A stretch of DNA of 6,282 nt from an uncultured Devosia sp. (GTDB taxonomy: Bacteria; Pseudomonadota; Alphaproteobacteria; Rhizobiales; Devosiaceae): the NCBI GenBank assembly GCA_934553185.1, contig CAKTFF010000137.1, positions 1 to 6,282 on the forward strand, given 5' to 3'. The position numbers were made by a program, and so were the translations under genes. The notes under the pieces are model-generated. The model worked only from the letters and a program-made list of their open reading frames with translations, was not told the DNA's origin and ran no database searches. Numbering within the stretch: the first letter of the stretch is position 1; every line of letters begins with the position of its first letter. This document shows positions 1 to 5,402 of this stretch, piece after piece.

Positions 1-560
1 GCAACGAGGTTGATGTTGGGGAACTTCTCGGGGATCGCAGCCTTGGCCGCTTCGATCCAGGCATTCTGGTTGGTCGCGGTGGAAGCGGCCGACAGGATCG
101 CCACATCACCACCTTCGGGCAGGTAGTCAGCAGCCAGCTTGATGATGGTTTCGCCGATCAGGTTCACGTCCGAGGGATTGAGGTGGATCTGGCGGCCTTC
201 GGGCGCAACACCCGAATCCCAGGAGATCACCTTGATGCCACGCTGCTGCGCGCGCTGCAGCACGGGAACGAGCGCGTCCGGATCGTTGGCGGAGATGGCG
301 ATGGCATCGACCTGCTGGGCGATCAGCGAGTTGACGACTTCGATCTGCGCTTCAGCGGTCGCGGCAGTCGGTCCGGTATAGATGACCTCGACGCCAAGTT
401 CTTCAGCCGCTTCTTGGGCGCCCTTGTTGGCGGCGTCAAAGAAGCCGTTGCCGAGCGACTTGACGACCAGCGCGATGCGGGTCTGGTCCTGGGCCACTGC
501 GGGCGCCGCGATCATGACGGCAATGGTCGCCGTGGTGGCGAGCAGTTTCAAAAGATTCAT
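1..560 (-). CDS. rhaS: L-rhamnose ABC transporter substrate-binding protein RhaS (partial, C-terminus off window)
   Basis: Periplasmic sugar-binding lipid-free receptor that would capture L-rhamnose and hand it to an ABC importer. Only the first 186 codons are present; a full RhaS is roughly 330 residues. Visible parts: a Sec signal peptide at residues 1-23 (positive K5, hydrophobic core, AVA before Q24 as the likely signal peptidase I site), then the periplasmic-binding-protein I fold of the RhaS/LsrB group. Family landmarks include VVKSLGNGFFDAANKGA (32-48), SANDPDAL (90-97), ISWDSG (112-117) and TNQNAW (163-168). The ATG at 560 is supported by an AGGGAGG Shine-Dalgarno at 574-568, seven bases upstream. 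It lies 42 bp after rhaR on the same strand with no terminator-like hairpin between, so the two are probably cotranscribed, as in the rhizobial rhaRSTPQUK operon. The rhamnose assignment rests on family resemblance plus the neighbouring rhaD and rhaI; without that context, an autoinducer-2/ribose-type binding protein would be the alternative. Confidence 0.93.
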   Translation of the reverse strand, partial: MNLLKLLATTATIAVMIAAPAVAQDQTRIALVVKSLGNGFFDAANKGAQEAAEELGVEVIYTGPTAATAEAQIEVVNSLIAQQVDAIAISANDPDALVPVLQRAQQRGIKVISWDSGVAPEGRQIHLNPSDVNLIGETIIKLAADYLPEGGDVAILSAASTATNQNAWIEAAKAAIPEKFPNINLV

Positions 561-602
561 TCAGTTTCCTCCCTAAGGTCTTTGCTCATGCACGTATGGT
601 TT

Positions 603-1409
603 TCAGGCGACGGTTGCTTGCTTTTCCGCCTGAAAACCCGCGTCTGCCACAAGAAGCCGAACGCCTGCTGTTTCCAGCACGTGTCGGTCTTCATCGCGGA
701 TGCCGCTATCGGTCACAACAGCGGCAATTCTGTCCAGCCCGCACAGGATAAGGCTCGAGCGGGCCGAAAATTTTGAGGAATCGGCAAGCACGATCAACTC
801 GTCCGCCTGCCCGATCAGCGCCAGTTCGGATTGAACAACCATTGGATCGGCTTCCATCAGCCCATGAGCGCCGATGCCCTGGCAGCCGATGAACATGCGC
901 TTGGCGAAAAAATGCGATGCCACGACGCCACCGAATGGCGAAAGGATGACGTTTTGCTCGCGGTAAACCGTGCCGCCCGGAATAGTGACCGAATTACGCG
1001 AATTGTGGATCAGGAATTCGGCGATCGCGAAGCTATTGGTGAAGACGCTGAGGCGCTTGGCCGTAAGGTGATGCACCATCTGATAGGTGGTGGTGCCCCC
1101 GTTGATGATGATCGGCTCGCCATCGTCGCACATATCGGCTGCGATGCGTGCGATTGCGCGCTTTTGCGCCATGTTGATGGATTCATTGACCGAGAACGGC
1201 CGGCCCATCAGCCCGCCCTGCGCCGGCGGATTGATTGCCTCGGCGCCGCCGCGCACCCGACGCACCTTGCCCTGAACATGGAGGGCCGCGATGTCGCGGC
1301 GGATGGTTGCCTCGGACGAATTGGTGACCTCGCACAACTCGGCCACCGTTGCCACGGGCCGAGACTGCGCAGCAGCCAGAATAACGCGGTGGCGTTCCAT
1401 TTCGTGCAA
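603..1409 (-). CDS. rhaR: DeoR-family transcriptional regulator of rhamnose genes (RhaR)
   Basis: Predicted repressor of the rhamnose genes, 268 residues, normal for the DeoR family. The N-terminal winged helix-turn-helix spans about residues 19-56 and carries the DeoR signature SEATIRRDI (32-40) followed by the GKVRRVRGG wing (47-55). The C-terminal DeoRC sugar-phosphate sensor domain covers about 80-245, with NGGTTTYQMVHHL (103-115), TNS (124-126), IPGGTVY (143-149) and the conserved DSSKF (210-214). The start chosen is TTG at 1409, giving MHEMERHRVIL, which resembles the usual DeoR N-terminus; AGGGAG lies eight bases upstream. The in-frame TTG at 1460 would add 17 residues and has no ribosome binding site; ATG at 1400 is possible but would place the SD too far away. 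It is the first gene of the leftward unit and divergent from rhaD. The ligand is inferred, perhaps rhamnulose or its phosphate. This RhaR is unrelated to the AraC-type RhaR of E. coli. Confidence 0.92.
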   Translation of the reverse strand: MHEMERHRVILAAAQSRPVATVAELCEVTNSSEATIRRDIAALHVQGKVRRVRGGAEAINPPAQGGLMGRPFSVNESINMAQKRAIARIAADMCDDGEPIIINGGTTTYQMVHHLTAKRLSVFTNSFAIAEFLIHNSRNSVTIPGGTVYREQNVILSPFGGVVASHFFAKRMFIGCQGIGAHGLMEADPMVVQSELALIGQADELIVLADSSKFSARSSLILCGLDRIAAVVTDSGIRDEDRHVLETAGVRLLVADAGFQAEKQATVA

Positions 1410-1417
1410 TGCTGATA

Positions 1418-1423
1418 CTCCCT
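1418..1423 (-). promoter_or_regulatory. Shine-Dalgarno that fixes the rhaR TTG start
   Basis: AGGGAG on the minus strand, eight bases before TTG at 1409. The next in-frame ATG (1400) would be 17 bases away, and the other upstream in-frame TTG (1460) has nothing comparable, so this site argues for a TTG initiation codon. Confidence 0.7.
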
Positions 1424-1430
1424 GAACGCA

Positions 1431-1451
1431 TTTCCTTTCATTGCTTCCCTT
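1431..1451 (-). promoter_or_regulatory. Period-5 TTTCN-like repeat, possible second DeoR-type site
   Basis: On the plus strand the units TTTCC, TTTCA, TTGCT and TCCCT follow each other with a five-base period, immediately upstream of the rhaR ribosome binding site. Repeated TTTC/GAAA units with this spacing are known in operators of some DeoR-family proteins such as AgaR. The match decays in the third and fourth units, so this may be chance. Confidence 0.3.
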
Positions 1452-1455
1452 CAGA

Positions 1456-1469
1456 GTCAATCACCATCA
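1456..1469 (-). promoter_or_regulatory. Candidate RhaR operator, rhaR-proximal copy
   Basis: Read on the minus strand this is TGATGGTGATTGAC. It matches TGATAGTGATTGAC at 1513-1526 on the plus strand in 13 of 14 positions, so the two copies form a large inverted repeat whose centres are 57 bp apart. The minus-strand TTGACT (1460-1455) at its end is a -35-like element directed at rhaR. Assignment to RhaR is inferred from position and symmetry. Confidence 0.6.
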
Positions 1470-1507
1470 GCAACAAACCTGTCATTTGCGAGCATAGACG
1501 ATCATGC

Positions 1508-1526
1508 GTGATTGATAGTGATTGAC
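1508..1526 (+). promoter_or_regulatory. Candidate RhaR operator, rhaD-proximal copy with direct repeat and -35 element
   Basis: GTGATTGA occurs twice here (1508-1515 and 1518-1525) with a 10-bp period, about one helical turn, so both copies lie on the same face of the DNA. The second copy continues into TTGACA (1522-1527), a consensus -35 hexamer for rhaD. A regulator bound here would block RNA polymerase at rhaD. The same core occurs inverted at 1457-1464. DeoR-family operators often contain direct repeats; the link to RhaR is inferred. Confidence 0.62.
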
Positions 1527-1591
1527 ACACAATGCCTGGCCGTGCCCATTTCCCGCCAAAACCATAAGCTGCCGAACCGGGAGAAGAACTC

Positions 1592-3688
1592 ATGTCCATC
1601 GCGCCCAAGCGCCTCGAAAACAAATGGGATGATGCCAAGGCGGCATCCATGAGCGAGCCGGAGCGCCTGGTTTATCGCTCCAATCTCTTGGGTTCCGACA
1701 AGCGCGTCACCAATTACGGCGGCGGCAACACGTCCTCCAAGATCATGCAAAAGGATCCGCTGACCGGCGAGTTGGTGGAAGTGTTGTGGGTCAAGGGTTC
1801 GGGCGGCGACAGCGCTTCCATCAAGCTCGATGGCTTTTCCACCCTCTACATGGACAAGTTGCGGGCGCTGAAGGGGCTATATCGCGGCGTCGAGCATGAA
1901 GACGAGATGGTCGGCTACCTGCCGCACGCCACCTTCAACCTCAATCCACGCGCAGCCTCGATCGACACGCCCCTTCATGCCTATGTGAACCACCCCTTTG
2001 TGGATCACATGCACCCCGATGCAATCATCGCCATTGCCGCCTCCAAGAACTCAAAAGAGCTCACTCAGCAGATTTTCGGCGACACAATTGGCTGGCTCCC
2101 CTGGAAGAAGCCCGGCTTCGAGCTTGGCCTGTGGCTGGGCAAGTTCTGCGAAGAAAATCCCAATGCCAAGGGTCTGATCCTTGAATCACACGGCCTCTTC
2201 ACCTGGGGCGACACGCCCAAGGCGTGCTACGAGACTACGCTTGCTGTGATCAACCAGGCCATCGAGTGGTTTGAAACGCAGACATCGGGCAAGACCATCT
2301 TTGGTGGCGAAGCCGTTCAGTCGCTTCCAGCCGATCAGCGCCGTGCCATTGCCGCGCGGCTGATGCCCAAGATCCGCGGCTTCATCTCCGAAGACAGCCA
2401 CAAGCTTGGCCATTTCGACGATTCCGCCGCCGTGCTGGAATTCGTCAACAGTGCCAATCTGCGCCCGCTGGCGGCGCTCGGCACCTCCTGCCCCGACCAT
2501 TTCTTGCGCACCAAGATCCGCCCATTGGTGATCGACTTCGATCCAGCCAACCCGGACGTAGAAGCCGTGATTGCGGGCCTCGATGGGCAGATCGCCGCCT
2601 ACCGCGCTGATTACGCTGCCTACTACGAGCGCTCCAAGCACCCCGACTCCCCCGCCATGCGCGACCCCAATGCGGTGGTCTACCTGATCCCCGGCGTCGG
2701 CATGATCACCTTCGCCAAGGACAAGGCCACCGCCCGCATTTCGGGCGAGTTCTATGTCAACGCCATCAACGTGATGCGCGGCTCCTCCACCGTTTCCGAA
2801 TATCAAGGCCTGCCCGAGCAGGAAGCCTTCGACATCGAATATTGGCTGCTCGAAGAAGCCAAGCTGCAGCGCATGCCCAAGCCCAAGTCGCTGGCCGGCA
2901 AGATCGCTCTGGTAACCGGCGGTGCCGGCGGCATCGGCAAGGCCACCGCTGCGCGGCTCCTGCGCGAAGGCGCATGCGTGGTGCTGGCCGATATCGACCA
3001 AACAGCGCTCGACAGCGCCACCGAAGAACTGAGTGGTGTGTTCGGGGTAGACTTCGTCCGTCCGGTCAACATCAACGTCACGCGCGAAGAACAGGTCCTG
3101 GCCGGCTTCGCCCATGCCGTAGTGGAGTTCGGCGGGCTCGATATCCTGGTGTCCAATGCCGGCCTTGCCTCCTCGGCGCCCATCGAGAACACGACGCTTG
3201 AGTTGTGGAACAAGAACATGGACATCCTGTCCACCGGCTATTTCCTTGTTTCCCGCGAAGCCTTCCGCCTGTTTCGAAGCCAAAAGATCGGGGGCAACGT
3301 CGTCTTTGTCGCCTCCAAGAACGGCCTTGCCGCTTCGCCCAATGCCTCGGCCTATTGCACCGCCAAGGCTGCCGAAATCCACCTCGCCCGCTGCCTGGCG
3401 CTGGAAGGGGCTGGCGAGCAGATCCGCGTCAATGTGGTCAACCCAGACGCCGTGCTGCGTGGCTCCAAGATCTGGGCTGGTGAGTGGCTCGAACAGCGCG
3501 CCTCCACCTACAAGACCGACAAGGATGGCCTTGAGGAAATGTATCGCGAGCGCTCCCTGCTCAAGCGCTCCGTATTTCCCGAAGATATCGCCGAAGCCAT
3601 CTATTTCTTCGCCTCGGAAGCCTCGGCCAAGTCCACGGGCAACATTCTCAATGTCGATGCGGGCAACGCCCAGTCGTTTACGCGGTAA
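1592..3688 (+). CDS. rhaD: Bifunctional rhamnulose-1-phosphate aldolase / short-chain alcohol dehydrogenase (RhaD, RhaEW type)
   Basis: Cytoplasmic two-domain enzyme of 698 residues, normal for this fusion family. The N-terminal class II aldolase domain (about 20-400) would cleave L-rhamnulose-1-phosphate to dihydroxyacetone phosphate and L-lactaldehyde. It shows the phosphate-binding loop NYGGGNTSS (41-49), the metal-binding pair H139-M-H141 in VDHMHPDAI, and a third histidine, H200, in LESHGLFTWGD. The C-terminal short-chain dehydrogenase domain (about 434-698) would oxidise lactaldehyde using NAD. It carries the cofactor loop TGGAGGIG (442-449), acidic D467 after beta-2 (favouring NAD over NADP), N522-A-G, and the catalytic S575, Y588 and K592 in YCTAK. 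All active-site residues are intact. The ATG is preceded by GGGAGAAG with good spacing. It is the first gene of the rightward unit, 135 bp before rhaI. The same architecture is known as rhizobial RhaD and Bacillus RhaEW (YuxG). The direction of the lactaldehyde step is inferred from the family. Confidence 0.95.
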   Translation: MSIAPKRLENKWDDAKAASMSEPERLVYRSNLLGSDKRVTNYGGGNTSSKIMQKDPLTGELVEVLWVKGSGGDSASIKLDGFSTLYMDKLRALKGLYRGVEHEDEMVGYLPHATFNLNPRAASIDTPLHAYVNHPFVDHMHPDAIIAIAASKNSKELTQQIFGDTIGWLPWKKPGFELGLWLGKFCEENPNAKGLILESHGLFTWGDTPKACYETTLAVINQAIEWFETQTSGKTIFGGEAVQSLPADQRRAIAARLMPKIRGFISEDSHKLGHFDDSAAVLEFVNSANLRPLAALGTSCPDHFLRTKIRPLVIDFDPANPDVEAVIAGLDGQIAAYRADYAAYYERSKHPDSPAMRDPNAVVYLIPGVGMITFAKDKATARISGEFYVNAINVMRGSSTVSEYQGLPEQEAFDIEYWLLEEAKLQRMPKPKSLAGKIALVTGGAGGIGKATAARLLREGACVVLADIDQTALDSATEELSGVFGVDFVRPVNINVTREEQVLAGFAHAVVEFGGLDILVSNAGLASSAPIENTTLELWNKNMDILSTGYFLVSREAFRLFRSQKIGGNVVFVASKNGLAASPNASAYCTAKAAEIHLARCLALEGAGEQIRVNVVNPDAVLRGSKIWAGEWLEQRASTYKTDKDGLEEMYRERSLLKRSVFPEDIAEAIYFFASEASAKSTGNILNVDAGNAQSFTR

Positions 3689-3708
3689 GAGAACAAGAGG
3701 CACTTACT

Positions 3709-3810
3709 CTCCCAATCCACAGTGTCACCCTGGGCTCGACCCGGGGCCCATCCTGAGATCTCAAGATGGATCCCGGCTCAAAGCCGGGATGACACCGCGT
3801 GTGTTGGGAG
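3709..3810. repeat. Intergenic palindromic repeat (REP/RIME-like) with multi-stem structure
   Basis: The gap between rhaD and rhaI holds a nested palindrome. The core arms are GTGTCA (3722-3727) and TGACAC (3790-3795). Inside are a left hairpin (CCTGGG 3729-3734 with CCCGGG 3740-3745, one G-U pair), a central perfect palindrome TGAGATCTCA (3754-3763), and a right hairpin with a 9-bp stem (3770-3778 with 3782-3790) and a CAA loop. A further outer pair, CTCCCAA (3709-3715) with TTGGGAG (3804-3810), extends the fold into the rhaI ribosome binding region. Sequences of the GTCATCCCGGCTTTGAGCCGGGATCC type are dispersed intergenic repeats in many alphaproteobacterial genomes. Only one copy is seen in this window. 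In RNA it could stabilise the upstream rhaD transcript or set the rhaD to rhaI ratio; that is inference. Confidence 0.8.
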
Positions 3811-3818
3811 GAGGGAGG
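3806..3818 (+). promoter_or_regulatory. Tandem Shine-Dalgarno sequences of rhaI
   Basis: Two GGGAGG motifs (3806-3811 and 3813-3818) precede ATG 3824. The second is five bases from the start codon and probably does the work. The first is mostly inside the outer stem of the upstream palindrome. Together they fix ATG 3824 rather than the in-frame GTG at 3722, which lies within the repeat. Confidence 0.75.
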
Positions 3819-3823
3819 AAAAA

Positions 3824-5113
3824 ATGACCGAACACATCATCGACCCATCCATCGTCGACGCCGAGAATGCCAAGCGCGAAGCCCATCTTCGCGCCGACTA
3901 CAATAGCCTGGGCGAACGCCTCGACCGGCGTGGCATCGCCATCGACGCCATCAAGGCGAAGGTGGCCGGCTTTTCGGTCGCCGTTCCGTCCTGGGGCGTC
4001 GGCACCGGCGGCACGCGCTTTGCCAAATTTCCGGGCAAGGGTGAGCCGCGCGACATCTTCGATAAGATCGAGGACTGCGCCGTTATCGCCCAGCTCACGC
4101 AGGCGACGAAAACCGTTTCCCTGCATATCCCGTGGGACAAGGCTGATCCGAACCGCTTGAAGCAGGCTGCCAGCCGCTTCAACCTTGGCTTTGATGCCAT
4201 GAACTCCAACACCTTTTCCGACGCCAAGGGGCAGCTCCAAAGCTACAAGTTCGGCTCGCTCTCGGCTGCCGATGCGTCGACTCGCAGCCAAGCGATTGAG
4301 CACAATCTCGAATGCATCGAAATCGGCCAGACCCTTGGTTCGAAAGCCCTAACCATCTGGATCGGCGATGGCTCGAATTTCCCCGGTCAGGTCAATTTTG
4401 CCACCCAGTTCGAGCACTATCTGGATTCGGCCAAGGAAATCTACGCCGCCCTGCCCGACGACTGGCGTGTTTATACCGAACACAAGATGTATGAGCCGGC
4501 CTTTTATTCGACGGTCGTGCAGGACTGGGGCACCAATTACATCATCGCCAAGGAACTGGGCGAGAAGGCCTTCTGCCTTGTCGATCTCGGGCACCATGCG
4601 CCGAACACCAATATCGAAATGATCGTCTCCCGCCTGGCCCAATTTGGTAAGCTTGGCGGCTTCCATTTCAACGACAGCAAGTATGGCGACGACGATCTCG
4701 ACGCCGGATCGGTGGATCCCTACCGCCTGTTCCTCGTATTCAACGAATTGGTCGATGCCGAAGCGCGCTACAGCGATTTCCATCCGGCGCACATGCTCGA
4801 TCAATCGCACAATGTGACCGACCCGATCGAATCGCTGATGCTCTCGGCTTCGGACGTCCAGCGCTCCTATGCACAGGCGCTGCTGGTCGATCGCTCATCC
4901 CTCGCAGCGGCGCAGAAGGCGAACGACGCTTTAGCCGCGACGCAGGAACTGCGCATCGCTTTCCGCACCGATGTCGAGCCAATCCTGGCCATGGCTCGCC
5001 TCGAACAAGGCGGCGCCATCGACCCCCTCGCCTCCTATCGCGCCTCAGGCTACCGCGCCAAGGTCGCCGACATCCGCCCCGCCGTCGAAGGCGGCTCCGG
5101 CGGAATCGTCTAA
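3824..5113 (+). CDS. rhaI: L-rhamnose isomerase (RhaI)
   Basis: Cytoplasmic metal-dependent (typically manganese) aldose-ketose isomerase, converting L-rhamnose to L-rhamnulose. At 429 residues it matches the Pseudomonas stutzeri/rhizobial RhaI type rather than the shorter-related E. coli RhaA. The xylose-isomerase-like TIM barrel spans about 45-340. Residues corresponding to the metal ligands recalled for the P. stutzeri enzyme are visible: E219 (YTEHK), D254 and H257 (VDLGHH), H281 (GFHFND), D289 and D291 (YGDDDLD) and D326 (MLDQSHN). H101 and W104 in SLHIPWD would line the sugar pocket. The start at ATG 3824 has a strong GGGAGG five bases upstream; an in-frame extension back to GTG 3722 would translate the palindromic repeat and is not credible. 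It follows rhaD by 135 bp with no evident promoter, so cotranscription is likely. A GC-rich hairpin lies just after its TAA stop. These enzymes are often promiscuous on rare sugars such as L-mannose or D-allose. Confidence 0.95.
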   Translation: MTEHIIDPSIVDAENAKREAHLRADYNSLGERLDRRGIAIDAIKAKVAGFSVAVPSWGVGTGGTRFAKFPGKGEPRDIFDKIEDCAVIAQLTQATKTVSLHIPWDKADPNRLKQAASRFNLGFDAMNSNTFSDAKGQLQSYKFGSLSAADASTRSQAIEHNLECIEIGQTLGSKALTIWIGDGSNFPGQVNFATQFEHYLDSAKEIYAALPDDWRVYTEHKMYEPAFYSTVVQDWGTNYIIAKELGEKAFCLVDLGHHAPNTNIEMIVSRLAQFGKLGGFHFNDSKYGDDDLDAGSVDPYRLFLVFNELVDAEARYSDFHPAHMLDQSHNVTDPIESLMLSASDVQRSYAQALLVDRSSLAAAQKANDALAATQELRIAFRTDVEPILAMARLEQGGAIDPLASYRASGYRAKVADIRPAVEGGSGGIV

Positions 5114-5121
5114 ACTTCAGC

Positions 5122-5139
5122 GGGAGGCCAAGGCCTCCC
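5122..5139 (+). terminator. Hairpin at the end of the rhaD-rhaI unit, likely terminator
   Basis: GGGAGGCCAAGGCCTCCC is a perfect inverted repeat (8-bp arms, AA centre) starting nine bases after the rhaI stop. The tail that follows is pyrimidine-rich (TCCTCTCTGC) but has no true T-run. It could be a terminator of the weak-tail kind or a 3'-end stabilising hairpin. Confidence 0.65.
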
Positions 5140-5224
5140 TCCTCTCTGCAATGCACCTTAACTGAAAACTTGGCTGTCTTTAATTTCGCCAAGGCCGGTC
5201 CGGTCGCTGGCCGCATCATTCTGA

Positions 5225-5236
5225 CGTGCATGCACG
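5225..5236. promoter_or_regulatory. Perfect 12-bp palindrome, possible operator
   Basis: CGTGCATGCACG is fully self-complementary and lies about 167 bp upstream of the hydrolase start. This size and symmetry suit a dimeric regulator half-site pair, but no known operator is recognised, no second copy was seen in the window, and no promoter elements were identified beside it. Confidence 0.3.
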
Positions 5237-5395
5237 GCCCTCTTTGGCCTGAACAGGGAGAAAGCAGTTATAAGCGTCGCCTGGATGACCCCGCGGCCAC
5301 CTCTCAACACAAGTCGCTCCAGCTGCGCTTTACTCAGTTCCGCACCTTGTGATCTGCCCACTTTGCGCCCATTTTTCTTGCGGCAGAAACTTGTC

Positions 5396-5400
5396 GGAGG
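5396..5400 (+). promoter_or_regulatory. Shine-Dalgarno of the hydrolase gene
   Basis: GGAGG ends only two bases before ATG 5403 but five bases before the next codon, TTG 5406. The spacing therefore leaves the exact start open between these adjacent codons, which changes the protein by one residue. It rules against the GTG at 5349. Confidence 0.5.
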
Positions 5401-5402
5401 GC

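Larger units (their letters stand above)
1410..1591. promoter_or_regulatory. Divergent rhaR-rhaD promoter/operator region
   Basis: The 182 bp between the two divergent start codons hold all the apparent control signals of the locus: an inverted pair of near-identical 14-bp sites (1456-1469 and 1513-1526), a third copy of the GTGATTGA core, a period-5 pyrimidine run, and the two Shine-Dalgarno sites. TTGACA at 1522-1527 is a perfect -35 hexamer for rhaD, but the -10 at 17-bp spacing (CCCATT, 1545-1550) is poor. TTGACT on the minus strand at 1460-1455 is the equivalent for rhaR, and its -10 region (AAGGAA) is also poor. Promoter positions are therefore tentative. Confidence 0.75.
5114..5402 (+). 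other. Gene-free gap upstream of the hydrolase
   Basis: The 289 bp between rhaI and the hydrolase contain the rhaI hairpin at the left, a 12-bp palindrome at 5225-5236, and the hydrolase Shine-Dalgarno at the right. I found no convincing -35/-10 pair and no tRNA- or riboswitch-like fold by eye. A 60-codon open frame (TTG at 5170 to 5352) lacks a ribosome binding site and looks random. The hydrolase promoter must lie here if it has its own. Confidence 0.55.

Noticed and set aside
183..776. 197-codon plus-strand frame across rhaS and the end of rhaR
   Set aside because: It is antisense to the signal peptide and binding domain of rhaS and runs through the rhaS-rhaR junction; the translation has no motif and no ribosome binding site is evident.
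831..1415. 194-codon plus-strand frame opposite rhaR
   Set aside because: Antisense shadow of the clear DeoR-family gene; low-complexity His/Asp/Ala-rich translation with no domain.
2186..3703. 505-codon open frame on the minus strand opposite rhaD
   Set aside because: It lies entirely antisense to a strongly conserved two-domain enzyme with all catalytic motifs intact. Its translation shows no recognisable domain, and long antisense frames are common opposite GC-rich genes with biased third positions.
3722..3823. N-terminal extension of rhaI from an in-frame GTG at 3722
   Set aside because: The 34 extra residues would be encoded by the palindromic repeat, and the GTG has no Shine-Dalgarno, whereas ATG 3824 has an excellent one and gives the expected family length.
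3156..3827. 223-codon plus-strand frame overlapping the end of rhaD
   Set aside because: Alternate frame of rhaD with a Pro/Arg/Ser-rich translation typical of frame-shifted GC-rich DNA; it runs on through the intergenic repeat.
4740..5231. 163-codon minus-strand frame opposite the end of rhaI
   Set aside because: Arg-rich antisense translation opposite a conserved gene, crossing the rhaI hairpin; no domain seen.
5170..5352. 60-codon open frame starting with TTG in the gap before the hydrolase
   Set aside because: No ribosome binding site, rare start codon, no motif or membrane segment; consistent with chance in a 289-bp gap.
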